From positions 27,318,830 to 27,382,829 of the forward strand of contig NC_091303.1 in assembly GCF_038502225.1 (NCBI RefSeq): a stretch of 64,000 nucleotides of DNA, given 5' to 3'. This stretch comes from Cherax quadricarinatus (taxonomy: Eukaryota > Arthropoda > Malacostraca > Decapoda > Parastacidae). Positions 49,380 to 60,178 of the stretch are shown piece after piece. The notes below the pieces were generated by a model. The model searched no databases and had not been told where the DNA came from. It saw nothing but the letters and a program-made list of their open reading frames with translations. How positions within the stretch are numbered: position 1 is the stretch's first letter; the number at the start of each line of letters is the position of its first letter. The translations under genes and the position numbers were made by a program.

Positions 49380-52300
49380 ATGCCAAGTGAGCATAAAACG
49401 AAAGCCTGTAATTGTTTTACATGATGGTAGGATTGCTGATGTCTTTTGTCTGTCTCATAAATATGCAAGATTACAGGTATGTCTTGCTACTTCTACTTAC
49501 ACTTAGGTCACACTACACATACATGTACACATTTATTTATACACACTCATCTGAGTTTTCTTTGATTTTATCTTAATAGTTCTTGGTCTTATTACTTTTC
49601 CTTTTATATCCATGGGGAAGTGGAATCTTTCCTCCGTAAGCCATGCGTGTTGTAAAAGTCAACTAAAATGCCGGGAAAAATGGGCTAGTAACCCCTTTTC
49701 CTGTAAAGATTACTAAAAAGAATAAGAAGAAGAAAATTGTCAAAGTGGGAAGTCTGAATGTGCGTGGATGTTGTGGAAATGATAAGAAAGAGATGATTGT
49801 GGATGTTATGAATGAGAAGAAGCTGGATGTCCTGGCTTTAAGTGAAACAAAGCTGAAGGGGGTGGGAGAGTTTCAATGGAAGGAATAAATGGGATTAGGT
49901 CAAGGGCTTCAGATAGAGTTAGAGCTAAAGAAGGAGTAGCAATAATGTTGAAGGATAAGCTATGGCAGGAAAAGAGGGACTATAAATGTATTAATTCAAG
50001 GATTATGTGGAGTAAAATAAAGATTGGATGTAAAAAGTGGGTTATAATAAGTGTGTATGCACCTGGAGAAGAGAGAAGTGTAGAGGAGAGAGAGAGATTT
50101 TGGGAAATGTTGAGTGAATGCATGGGGAGTTTTGAATCAAGTGTGAGAGTAATGGTGGTTGGGGATTTCAATGCTAAAGTGGGTAAAAATGTTATGGAGG
50201 GAGTAGTAGGTAAATTTGGGGTGCCAGGGGTAAATGTAAATGGGGAGCCTTTAATTGAACTATGTGTAGAAAGAGATTTGGTAATAAGTAATACATATTT
50301 TATGAAAAAGAGGATAAATAAATATACAAGGTATGATGTAGCACGTAATGAAAGTAGTTTATTAGATTATGTATTGGTGGATAAAAGGTTGATGGGTAGG
50401 CTCCAGGATGTACATGTTTATAGAGGGGCAACTGATATATCGGATCATTATTTAGTTGTAGCTACAGTTAGAGTAAGAGGTAGATGGGAAAAGAGGAAGG
50501 TGGCAACAACAAGTAAGAGGGAGGTGAAAGTGTATAAACTAAGGGAGGAGGAAGTTCAGGTGAGATATAAGCGACTATTGGCAGAAAGGTGGGCTAGTGC
50601 AAAGATGAGTAGTGGGGGGGTTGAAGAGGGTTGGAATAGTTTTAAAAATGCAGTATTAGAATGTGGGGCAGAAGTTTGTGGTTATAGGAGGGTGGGGGCA
50701 GGAGGAAAGAGGAGTGATTGGTGGAATGATGAAGTAAAGGGTGTGATAAAAGAGAAAAAGGTAGCTTATGAGAGGTTTTTACAAAGCAGAAGTGTTATAA
50801 GAAGAGCAGAGTATATGGAGAGTAAAAGAAAGGTAAAGAGAGTGCAAAAGGAGAGCAGATGATAGAGTAGGAGAGGCACTGTCAAGAAATTTTAATGAAA
50901 ATAAGAAAAAATTTTGGAGTGAGTTAAACAAGTTAAGAAAGCCTAGGGAAAATATGGATTTGTCAGTTAAAAACAGAGTAGGGGAGTTAGTAGATGGGGA
51001 GATGGAGGTATTAGGTAGATGGCGAGAATATTTTGAGGAACTTTTAAATGTTAAGGAAGAAAGAGAGGCAATAATTTCATGCACTGGTCAGGGAGGTATA
51101 CCATCTTTTAGGAGTGAAGAAGAGCAGAATGTAAGTGTGGGGGAGGTACATGAGGCATTAAGTAGAATGAAAGGGGGTAAAGCAGCTGGAACTGATGGGA
51201 TCATGACAGAAATGTTAAAAGCAGGGGGGGATATAGTGTTGGAGTGGTTGGTATTTTTGTTTAATAAATGTATGAATGAGGGGAAGGTACCTAGGGATTG
51301 GCAGAGAGCATGTATAGTCCCTTTATATAAAGGGAAAGGGGACAAAAGAGACTGTAAAAATTATAGAGGAATAAGTTTACTGAGTATACCAGGAAAAGTG
51401 TACGGTAGGGTTATAATTGAAAGAATTAGAGGTAAGACAGAATGTAGGATTGCGGATGAGCAAGGAAGTTTCAGAGTGGGTAGGGGATGTGTAGATCAAG
51501 TGTTTACATTGAAGCATATATGTGAACAGTATTTAGATAAAGGTAGGGAAGTTTTTATTGCATTTATGGATTTAGAAAAGGCATATGATAGAGTGGATAG
51601 AGGAGCAATGTGGCAGATGTTGCAAGTGTATGGAATAGGTGGTAAGTTATTAAATGCTGTAAAGAGTTTTTATGAGGATAGTGAGGCTCAGGTTAGGGTG
51701 TGTAGAAGAGAGGGAGACTACTTCCCGGTAAAAGTAGGTCTTAGACAGGGATGTGTAATGTCACCATGGTTGTTTAATATATTTATAGATGGGGTTGTAA
51801 AGGAAGTAAATGCTAGGGTGTTCGGGAGAGGGGTGGGATTAAATTTTGGGGAATCAAATTCAAAATGGGAATTGACACAGTTACTTTTTGCTGATGATAC
51901 TGTGCTTATGGGAGATTCTAAAGAAAAATTGCAAAGGTTAGTGGATGAGTTTGGGAATGTGTGTAAAGGTAGAAAGTTGAAAGTGAACATAGAAAAGAGT
52001 AAGGTGATGAGGGTATCAAATGATTTAGATAAAGAAAAATTGGATATCAAATTGGGGAGGAGGAGTATGGAAGAAGTGAATGTTTTCAGATACTTGGGAG
52101 TTGACGTGTCGGCGGATGGATTTATGAAGGATGAGGTTAATCATAGAATTGATGAGGGAAAAAAGATGAGTGGTGCATTGAGGTATATGTGGAGTCAAAA
52201 AATGTTATCTATGGAGGCAAAGAAGGGAATGTATGAAAGTATAGTAGTAACAACACTCTTATATGGGTGTGAAGCTTGGGTGGTAAATGCAGCAGCGAGG

Positions 52301-52921
52301 AGATGGTTGGAGGCAGTGGAGATGTCCTGTTTAACCCTTTGAGGGTCGACAGGCCCTCTCCGAAACTCGTTCTCAGGGTCGGCCAAATTTCAAAAAAAAA
52401 AAATTATTTTTTCTTATGAAAAAATAGAGTTTTTTTTTTCTAAACATTATAGGATAAACAAAAAAAATTTACCATCAATACTTACGGAGATATGGATGCA
52501 TGAAGTTTGCAGAAAATGAGCCGCGTATGGCAACAGCGGCGACTGCCGCTCACCCGGTAAACTTTAGTTTACTTGTATTTGAAGGTTTGTTGTTTTTTTC
52601 ATTATTTTATTTTTTCACATAACTTATGTGGCCTGTGAGACCAAAGTAAGGTGCAATGTACATATATACACTCGTTGTATACAACACAATAAGCACACAA
52701 ACATAATTATCAATATATTGTTTACAAAACTTGTTTACAAAAACAAACAATACAAAACATTGTTTATTATTATTGTTCTATAATATATATACCAATATAC
52801 AGTCACTGAACATATTCCTATTAGTTCTGCAGCTTGTGGAACTCTGAAACATGGTGTCATACACAATGGTGTTTTATCTTTCTCCCTCATTCTATCTCTT
52901 TCAATCTGTCTCTCTCTTTCT

Positions 52922-53153
52922 ATCTGTCTGTCTATCTCTGTCTCACAGGTACACATAAATACAAGTATACATAGTATAAATTACCTAGGATAACCCAAGA
53001 AATCCAGACAAAGTGCTATACTCTGCTTGAAGATGTGAGTAAAAGTGATGACACAGTCTTGTGGCTCTCTGAGACAGAGAGCTAGACGGATAGACAGATA
53101 GACAGGGAGCTTGACAGACAGACAAATAGACAGACAGAAATGTTAGTGTACCA
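52922..53153 (+). repeat. Microsatellite-flanked dispersed repeat, copy 2
   Basis: TCTA/TCTG repeats, core with caggtacacataaatacaag and atactctgcttgaagatgtg, then GATAGACAGA/GACAGACA repeats. Very close to copy 1 at 20400. Confidence 0.75.
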
Positions 53154-53167
53154 GTACCAGTGTACTA

Positions 53168-53292
53168 GTGTTCCACCCTCCTCCTCCTCTTCTTCCTCTT
53201 CCTCCTCTTACCCCTACTCTTCCTCCTCTTCCCCCTACTCTTCCTCCTCTTCCCCCTACTCTTCCTCATACTCTTCCTCTTCCTCCTACTCT

Positions 53293-53324
<32 letters not shown>

Positions 53325-53415
53325 CTCTTCTTCCTCTTCCTCCTCTTCCCCCTAATCTTCCTCCTACTATTCCTCTTCCTCCTCCTCTTCCTCTTATTCC
53401 TCTTCCTCCTACTCT

Positions 53416-53447
<32 letters not shown>

Positions 53448-53503
53448 CTCTTCTTCCTCTTCCCCTACTCTTCCTCCTTCTCCTTCTCCTCCTCCTCCAT
53501 AGT
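53168..53503. repeat. TCC/TTCC/TACTC polypyrimidine array
   Basis: Interrupted (TCC)n with cctactcttcctc units. Spurious Ser/Pro frames only. Confidence 0.9.
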
Positions 53504-53642
53504 GTAAATTACCAGGAGTCGGCAGCTGTCAAAATGACATATTGTCTCATTACTCACTCCCCCTCCCGCCTGTCAAAACAATGGGGTCGGATGCTGCTTC
53601 CCTTCCTCCATTCTATCTAATTATCTTTCTCCCTCATTCTAT
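53504..53642. repeat. Repeat shared with 48190-48300
   Basis: Phrases gcagctgtcaaaatgacat and caatggggtcggatgct are the reverse complement of the 48300-48200 segment. Both lie inside broken piggyBac elements. Confidence 0.65.
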
Positions 53643-53863
53643 CTGTCTGTTTATCTCTGTCTCACAGGTACACATAAATACAAGTATACATAGTATAAAT
53701 TACCTAGGATAACCCGAGAAACCCAGACAAAGTGCTATACTCTGCTTGAAGATGTGAGTAAAAGTGATGACGCAGTCTTGTGGCTCTCTGAGACAGAGAG
53801 CTAGACGGATAGACAGGGAGCTTGACAGACAGGCAAATAGACAGACAGAAATGTTAGTATACC
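53643..53863 (+). repeat. Microsatellite-flanked dispersed repeat, copy 3
   Basis: Same structure as 52922-53153, nearly identical. One GATA block is shorter. Confidence 0.75.
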
Positions 53864-53989
53864 AGCAAAAACAAAGGGAGGGCGATGTTCATCTCATCTT
53901 TTGGCATCAGCTCTACCCTCATTTACCCTCATCAAACGTCAGCACTTATCAGATGTTATCTCCCCTTATCTTGTTACTGTCATGGGTGA

Positions 53990-54250
53990 ACATTTATTAT
54001 TACATATTATTATTATTACCTATTATTATTATTATGTATTAATATTATGTATTATTATTATTATGTATTATTGTTATCATTACGTATTCTTCTTCTTCCT
54101 CCTCCTCTTCTTCCTCCTCCTCCTCCTCCTCCTCTTCCTCCTCCTCCTCCTCCTCCTCCTCCTCCTGCCTCCTCCTCCTCTTGCCTCCTCCTCCTCTTGC
54201 CTCCTCCTCCTCTGCCTCCTCCTCCTCTGCCTCCTCCTCCTCCTCCATTC
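53990..54250. repeat. ATT repeats and TCC array
   Basis: (ATT)n-type tracts 53993-54085, then (TCC)n 54092-54245 with CTGCC interruptions, abutting the piggyBac N-terminus. Confidence 0.9.
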
Positions 54251-54585
54251 TTGGAACAAGTTTGAAGAGCTTGTAGTTCATAATCACTATCACTATCATC
54301 ACCAATGCTCACATCTGAGTCTGGGATTTTGGAAAATAGGAGTTTCCTCTTTGATTCTGGTACAACTGAACGTGAACAAGACAGCCCAGCACCAGAGGTA
54401 GAAGGCTGTGGGTTGTCTGGGTTTTCCTCACTATTACCCATATTATGGTCATTAGTTTCGGTCAAAACCTCACCAGAACCTTGAAACTCATCTTCACTGT
54501 CACTTCCATCTGTATTAGAACTGTCACTGGGGAACAAAAGTGTCCCAATTCGCCGAGGAGTGAGGAACTTCTTACCGCAGGGCAC
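54250..54585 (-). pseudogene. piggyBac transposase N-terminus, truncated
   Basis: Starts MPCGKKFLTPRRIGTLLFP like the intact transposase (MPRSKKFLTPRRIGGLLFP), continues through the acidic region (STSGAGLSCSRSVVPESK; PDSDVSIGDDSDSDYELQ) for about 105 residues, and then runs into the TCC array, which reads as poly-Gly/Arg. No DDE domain remains. Confidence 0.85.
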
Positions 54586-55475
54586 GGTGGAAATTGTGTA
54601 CTATGATGGCATTCCCATAATGCACCACTGGGTCCCAGATTTTTTTCCTACTGTGCACACCCACCACACAGACCCATTCTCTCACATCTAGGCTTATCAG
54701 CCTTTTCCTGCGAGATTTGAGGCCGCTAGAATTTATGCGTACTAGTACGTCAAAAACCCCTATGCATAAGACGTACTAGTACGACCAAAACCCTCAAAGG
54801 GTTAAGGGCAATGTGTGGTGTAAATATTATGCAGAAAATTCGGAGTGTGGAAATTAGGAAAAGGTGTGGAGTTAATAAAAGTATTAGTCAGAGAGCAGAA
54901 GAGGGGTTGTTGAGGTGGTTTGGTCATTTAGAGAGAATGGATCAAAGTAGAATGACATGGAAAGCATATAAATCTATAGGGGAAGGAAGGCGGGGTAGGG
55001 GTCGTCCTCGAAAGGGTTGGAGAGAGGGGGTAAAGGAGGTTTTGTGGGCAAGGGGCTTGGACTTCCAGCAAGCGTGCATGAGCGTGTTAGATAGGAGTGA
55101 ATGGAGACGAATGGTACTTGGGACCTGACGATCTGTTGGAGTGTGAGCAGGGTAATATTTAGTGAAGGGATTCAGGGAAACCGGTTATTTTCATATAGTT
55201 GGACTTGAGTCCTGGAAATGGGAAGTACAATGCCTGCACTTTAAAGGAGGGGTTTGGGATATTGGCAGTTTGGAGGGATATGTTGTGTATCTTTATATGT
55301 GTATGCTTCTAAACTGTTGTATTCTGAGCACCTCTGCAAAAACAGTGATAATGTGTGAGTGTGGTGAAAGTGTTGAATGATGATGAAAGTATTTTCTTTT
55401 TGGGGATTTTCTTTCTTTTTTGGGTCACCCTGCCTTGGTGGGAGACGGCTGACTTGTTGAAAAAAAAAAAAAAAA

Positions 55476-55500
55476 TATACACACACACACACACACACAC
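55476..55500. repeat. CA microsatellite
   Basis: (AC)n directly after the LINE-B poly-A tail. Confidence 0.85.
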
Positions 55501-55810
55501 CTACCATCCGACTTACGACCTGCTCGACATACGACCACTTGACTAATGACCGTGTTTTTTATGCCAAATTTCTGGGAAATAAGCAACTATTTGTGTTGTA
55601 CACAGCGTTTATCCTAAACCTTACAGTATAAAATACAGTACTAACAGCATAAAAAGTAAAGTAAAACATGAAATGCCAAAATAAAACAATAAAATAAAGT
55701 CATTACAAAAATGTGATGTTGATATTCAGTAGTAAAGTTTGACTTATGTCCATTTCTACTTACGACCGGTTTCTCGGAACCAAACTTGGTCGTAAGTCGG
55801 ATGGTACCTG
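55501..55810. mobile_element. About 310-bp Tigger-type MITE
   Basis: Inverted ends TACCATCCGACTTACGACC (55502) and GGTCGTAAGTCGGATGGTA (right), the right followed by CCTG and TA. The left outermost bases are lost in the CA repeat. Non-coding. Confidence 0.8.
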
Positions 55811-55833
55811 TATTATAAAACAAGAGTAATAAA

Positions 55834-56470
55834 CAAACCATACCACGAGCGGGGATAGAACCCGCGATCAGAGAGTCTCAAAACTCCAGACTGTCGCGTT
55901 AGCCACTGGACCAGCTAGCCACAATAAGATTCGTCCAACTAGGTATATTTCTACACCATAGAGGTTAGCATAGGCACCACTGTGACCACAAATGCAAGTT
56001 TTACAGACAAATCTCCAGCTAGTGTGGCCATGACGAACTCTAGCTCAAGTACCCTCAAAGCTGTTAACATGACTCATGAAATCGTAATGACATGATTGCA
56101 AACAAACCATACCACGGGCGGGGATAGAACCTGCGATCAGAAAGTCTCAAAGCTCCAGACCGTCGCGTTAGCCACTGGACCAGCTAGCCACAATAAGATT
56201 CGTCCAACTAGGTATATTTCTGCACCATAGGAAGGTTAGCATAGGCACCACTGTGACCACAAATGCAAGTTTTTTACAGACGAATCTCCAGCTAGTGTGG
56301 CCGTGACGAACTCTAGCTCAAGTCCCCTCAAAGCCGTTAACATGACTCACGAAATCGTAGTGACACAACTGCAAACAAACCATATCACAGGCAGGGATAG
56401 AACCCGCGATCAGAAAGTCTCAAAACTCCAGACCGTCGCTTTAGCCACTGGACCAGCTAGCCACAATAAG
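55834..56470 (-). mobile_element. Tandem tRNA-derived SINE array, 2.4 units
   Basis: Two full units of about 270 bp (55834-56100, 56101-56372) and a partial third (56373-56470). On the minus strand each has an A-box-like TGGTCCAGTGGCTAACGCG and a B-box-like GGTTCTATCCC within a tRNA-like segment, joined to a unique body (gtgcctatgctaacc, atacctagttggacgaatc). Units are joined head to tail without poly-A, unlike independent SINE insertions. Confidence 0.8.
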
Positions 56471-57622
56471 AAATATCACAATAAGAAATATCAGAAATTT
56501 GCAATTTGGCCAATTTCACGAAAATTAAAAAATATGACAATTTCAAAATAGGTTCCAGAATGAATGATGCAGACATTCCTAGCTCTAAAATAACATTTTC
56601 TTTGTTCATCAGTCATGTCTCCAGGCCCCTCTGATATTAGTCTTGCTTTCTATTTTGAATTTTTATTCAAACAAAAAATAGAAGATTTACTGTTATGCAG
56701 TATTCTAATACAGTGGTCCCTCAATAATCGTCCGTAATCCGTTCCTGGAAGTGGGACTATTATCGAAATGGACGATTTACGAATCAATTTTCCCCATAAG
56801 AAATAATGTAAATTCAATTAATCCGTTCTTGACACCCAGAAGTATTAAAACAAAAAATTTTTTTACATGAAACATAGATGTAGTACATAAACAACACAGT
56901 GGCACATGATGAATTAAACATTAACAGAATAACACTTACCTTTATTGGCGATTCTTCTTTGTGTATGGAAGACTGGAGAAGGAGACTGATTGGATGAATT
57001 ACTGTTTGGAAGGGGAATCCCCTTCCATCAACACCTTGGGTACCAATTGCTTTTCTGGGGTTACTTCTCTTCTCTGTTTCTTAATGCCACTAGGACCACC
57101 TTGAGAGTCACTGGAGTCCTGTCTCGCAAAAAAACTGTCCAGAGAGCTCTGTTTCTGGCGTCTCTTTAAAACTTCCCTAAAATGGGCCAAGACTCTGTCA
57201 CTGTACAAGTTGCCGATATGGCTTGCAACATCCTTCTCTGGGTGATGTTTCTCCATAAATCTTTCCATCCTACCCCACATTTCAAAAATCTCCTTAATTT
57301 CTGAAGAAGGCACCTTCCTCCATCTCTCTTCCTCCTCCTCTGCAGCAAGATTCAGAGCTGCCATCTGTTGCTGTTCCTGCTGAAGCTCCTCAGTGGTTAG
57401 CTCTTTGTTGTGGTCCTCCACCAACTCTTCCACATCCTCCAAACTCACATCCAACCCCATGGAAGCCCCCAGTGCCACAATGGATTTAACAACTGACATA
57501 GGCTCATCAGGGTCAGCCCCAAACCCTTCAGAATTCCTCTTGTGGACACAATCTGGCCACAATTTTCTCCAAGCAGAGTTCAAAGTCCTGGTAGTCACTT
57601 CCTCCCAAGCCTTACCTATAAG

Positions 57623-57885
57623 TTAGGTAAGACACATATGCAACAGTTAGACAACTTTATTCCGAAACGTTTCGCCTACACAGTAGGCTTCTTCAGTCGA
57701 ATACAGAAAGTAGGCAGGAACAGTAGAGATGTGAAGACGATGTAATCAGTCCATCACCCTAAAAGTCGTAGAATTTGAGGTTGTCAGTCCCTCGGCCTGG
57801 AGAAGTTCAGTTCCATAGTCAGGAACTATCTGAAGATCAAGCGACAGTGCGGAGACTTAAATACTGTCGGAAGGAGAGGTGCAGG

Positions 57886-57924
<39 letters not shown>

Positions 57925-58216
57925 AGAGGCAACTGAGAGGTCATGTCCCTCTCAGATCCAACCCTTCTCACTTGAAAAGCTTGTCCAAAGTGTTTTCTGT
58001 ACCAAGATGCCACGTGTTGCAGTGTCTGACAAGATGAACATCAAAATGGTATACAATACCGACAGGTTGTTAGGTAAGACACACATGCAACAGTTAGACA
58101 ACTTTATTCCGAAACGTAGGCTTCTTCAGTCCATCACCCGGAATAAAGTTGTCTAACTGTTGCATATGTGTCTTACCTAACAACCTGTCGGTATTGTATA
58201 CCATTTTGATGTTCAT
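57623..58216 (-). mobile_element. Penelope-like non-autonomous retroelement
   Basis: Flanked by CTTACCTATAAG (57611-57622, 58217-58228), a 12-bp target duplication. It contains two copies of a terminal segment (ttaggtaagacac...aactttattcc at 57623 and 58070), the second in an inverted partner arrangement, a GTA microsatellite (57890-57923) and hammerhead-like cores. Terminal repeats in mixed orientation plus hammerhead motifs are typical of Penelope-like elements. No reverse transcriptase is present. Class assignment is inference. Confidence 0.65.
57660..57700 (-). ncRNA. Candidate hammerhead ribozyme core
   Basis: On the minus strand: CTGAAGA (start of the core, at 57697), then stem II GCCTAC-TGT-GTAGGC (6 perfect pairs), then GAAA and CGTTTCG. 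This matches the order CUGANGA, stem II, GAAA, short stem III. One extra A precedes stem II and the stem III/cleavage triplet is not textbook, so activity is uncertain. A shortened version without the stem II loop lies at 58108-58130. Confidence 0.45.
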
Positions 58217-58219
58217 CTT
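58031..58219. repeat. Near-perfect 80-bp inverted repeat
   Basis: Left arm 58031-58110 and right arm 58140-58219 are complementary at about 79 of 80 positions, with a 29-bp spacer (gaaacgtaggcttcttcag...). The arms end in the Penelope-like terminal sequence. Confidence 0.95.
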
Positions 58220-60178
58220 ACCTATAAGGCTTACACAATGGAGAATACTGAAATGTTCTTTCCAAAAATCTTGTAGGGTCAAGTGAGTGTCTGAGGTCAC
58301 ATTCAAGCACCTTTCAAACATTGCTTTGGTGTAGAGTTTTTTAAAGTTTGCAATGACCTGCTGGTCCATGGGTTGGAGGAGAGGAGTGGTATCCAGGGGC
58401 AAGAACTTTACTGTGATGAACCCAAACTCCTTCAGAATTAGGTCATCCAAGTTTGGAGGATGAGCAGGTGCATTGTCCATTACTAGGAGGCACTTGAGAT
58501 CCAATTTCTTTTCCAGGAGGTAATTCTTCACACTAGGGCCAAACACTTCGTTGAACCACTCTACAAAAATTTCCCTCGTGACCCATGCCTTACTATTAGA
58601 TTTCCAAAACACACACAATTTACTCTTCATAACATTGTTTTTCCTGAACACTCTGGGATTTTCAGAATGGTACACTAGTAATGGCTTCACTTTGAAATCC
58701 CCACTAGCATTAGCATAGAACATTAGCGTCAGCCTGTCTTTCATAGGCTTGTGTCCTGGCATTGCCTTTTCCTCTTGTGTAATGAAGGTCCTCTTTGGCA
58801 TTTTCTTCCAAAAGAGGCCTGTTTCGTCACAACTGAACACTTGTTCAGGTTTCAGTCCTTCACTGTTTATGTACTCCTGGAATTCATGCACATATTTTTC
58901 AGCTGCCTTGTGGTCCGAACTGGCAGCCTCACCATGCCTTACCACACTGTGTATGCCAGTACGTTTCTTAAATCTCTCAAACCAGCCTTTGCTAGCCTTA
59001 AATTCACTCACATCATCACTAGTTGCAGGCAATTTCTTTACCAAATCGTCATGCAACTGCCTAGCCTTTTCACAAATAAGCGACGTCATAAGACTGTCTC
59101 CTGCTAATTGTTTCTCATTTGTCCACACCAATAATAACTTCTCAACATCTTCGAGTACTGGTGATCTCATTTTTGTCAGCATATTTACCCCCTTTGCAAC
59201 AACAGCGTCCTTGATTTCCTTTTTCTTGGCTATGATGGAAGATATGGTTGTACGGGATTTGTTATACATCCTGGCCAGTTCGCCCATACGTACGCCACTA
59301 TCATATTGTTCAATGATGTTTTTCTTAAATTCAATCGTATTTCTCACCTTCTTTACCAAAGGCTTGGCACTAGGAGCTTTCTTTGGAGCCATGGTAGCTT
59401 ATTTCGCACTTAAATAACTTGCAAGCACTAAAATAAATGAAATATTATGAAATATTTCACTGGAGCACGTGAGGGGACCGTCGCTCACTTATAAACAATA
59501 GCACACTGGCTGGGAAGGAAAGGCTGAGGCGGCCCGAGTCCGTTCAGACCGTGCATACGCGTCTGGGACGAAGGACTATTAGCGAGTTACCGGACCATTT
59601 CCGAGCCAATATTTTGACGAAAAAACAGGACTATTTCCGAAATGGACGACTTTCAGGCAGGACGATTATTGAGGGACCACTGTAATTGTATAAATAATGT
59701 CAACCCATTCATGACTGCATGTCAGAATGGCTAGTTGGACATTTATTGGACAACGGCATCATTTGTTTACTTTTGAACATCGGCAAAAATCAAACATTTC
59801 CCCTATTTTGACATCCATTTGCAAGTTGTTTTTATAGTAAAACCAATCAAAATCACCTCTATTTCTATAATATGTTTTCTATTCTATCAAATGAGACCAA
59901 GAAAACGAGAATACAACCATAAATACTATACAAAAATAGACCACAAAGTCGACATTTTACTAAAAAAAAAAAACGGTCAGAGTTTTTTTTCACATTATGC
60001 ACTGCGTGCTGCAGGATTTCCTTTATATGGTGCACATTGACCACACAGACCTATTCTCTCACATGTGGGCCTACCAGGTTTCTCCTACTTGATTTGAAGC
60101 TGCTAGAATTTATGAGCATATATACGTCAAAAACGGTGGCTTGTATGACGTATATATACGACCGAAACAGTCAAGGGG

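Larger units (their letters stand above)
52335..54801 (-). mobile_element. piggyBac element with interior replaced by simple repeats
   Basis: TTAA at 52331-52334 and 54802-54805. Excision restores the LINE codons ...EMSCLRAMCG. The right end (54801-54586) is the 5' leader. The left end (52335-52870) is the 3' region, with a decayed Cys-rich C-terminus (CMTPCFR at about 52850). Between 52870 and 54260 lie two dispersed repeats and several pyrimidine arrays in place of the DDE domain. Confidence 0.9.
49738..55128 (+). pseudogene. LINE-B endonuclease-reverse transcriptase, broken
   Basis: Starts VKVGSLNVRGCCGNDKKE (49740), loses frame near 49875 (one to two bases missing after GVGEFQW), then is open 49876-50862 (endonuclease: VVGDFNAKVG, SLLDYVLVD, DISDHYLVVATV) and, after a frameshift near 50855, 50954-52342 (RT: GKAAGTDGI, YKGKGDKRDCKNYRG, AFMDLEKAYDRVD, GLRQGCVMSPWLF, LLFADDTVLMGDS). 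After the piggyBac it ends at 55128 (FQQACMSVLDRSEWRRM). Catalytic residues are all present. Only two small indels and the insertion separate it from an open frame. Diverged from LINE-A throughout, so a separate subfamily. Confidence 0.9.
49385..55475 (+). mobile_element. LINE-B (LINE-A relative), split by piggyBac
   Basis: 5' UTR 49385-49735 (ccgtaagccatgcgtgttgt at about 49634), coding 49738-52334 and 54806-55128, 3' UTR with the hook at about 55430 and an A tail to about 55474. The piggyBac at 52335-54801 sits in a TTAA inside the RT C-terminal region. Confidence 0.9.
56999..59392 (-). pseudogene. Tigger-C transposase, interrupted only by the Penelope-like insertion
   Basis: Part 1 (59392 to about 58217) starts MAPKKAPSAKPLVKK, with the helix-turn-helix ELARMYNKSRTTISS, CENP-B-type domain (SPVLEDVEKLLLVWTNEKQ) and catalytic motifs FSCDETGLFWKKM, VMDNAPAHP and LQPMDQQVIANFKK. 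Part 2 (57610-56999) gives RTLNSAWRKLWPDC, the acidic LEDVEELVEDHNKEL and the end VLMEGDSPSKQ. The insertion lies after LIGK. Both flanks are open, with no other stop or frameshift seen, so the gene was coding when the insertion occurred. Confidence 0.9.
56711..59682 (-). mobile_element. Tigger-C, complete ends, split by a Penelope-like insertion
   Basis: TA at 56709-56710 and 59683-59684. Ends CAGTGGTCCCTCAATAATCG and CGATTATTGAGGGACCACTG match at 20 of 20. One transposase gene on the minus strand, open except for the 594-bp insertion. Confidence 0.95.
56484..60178. mobile_element. Long piggyBac MITE split by Tigger-C
   Basis: MITE interior 56484-56708, then Tigger-C, then 59685-60178. Right end ACAGTCAAGGGG before CTAA (a mutated TTAA). 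The left part and terminus are missing. Paired sites GCATATATAC (60116) and GTATATATAC (60150) are 34 bp apart. The right flank is Tigger-D coding sequence, so the MITE sits in that gene's TTAA. Confidence 0.8.

Noticed and set aside
49053..49506. Tyr/Ile/His/Thr-rich frames
   Set aside because: Readings of the TA/TACA microsatellite.
53140..54401. Ser/Pro/Leu/Glu-rich frames
   Set aside because: Readings of TCC and ATT arrays. Only the piggyBac N-terminus at 54585 is real coding remnant.
55834..56470. Functional tRNA genes
   Set aside because: The tRNA-like part has A- and B-box resemblance but cannot form a convincing full cloverleaf with a normal anticodon arm, and it is fused to a repeat body.
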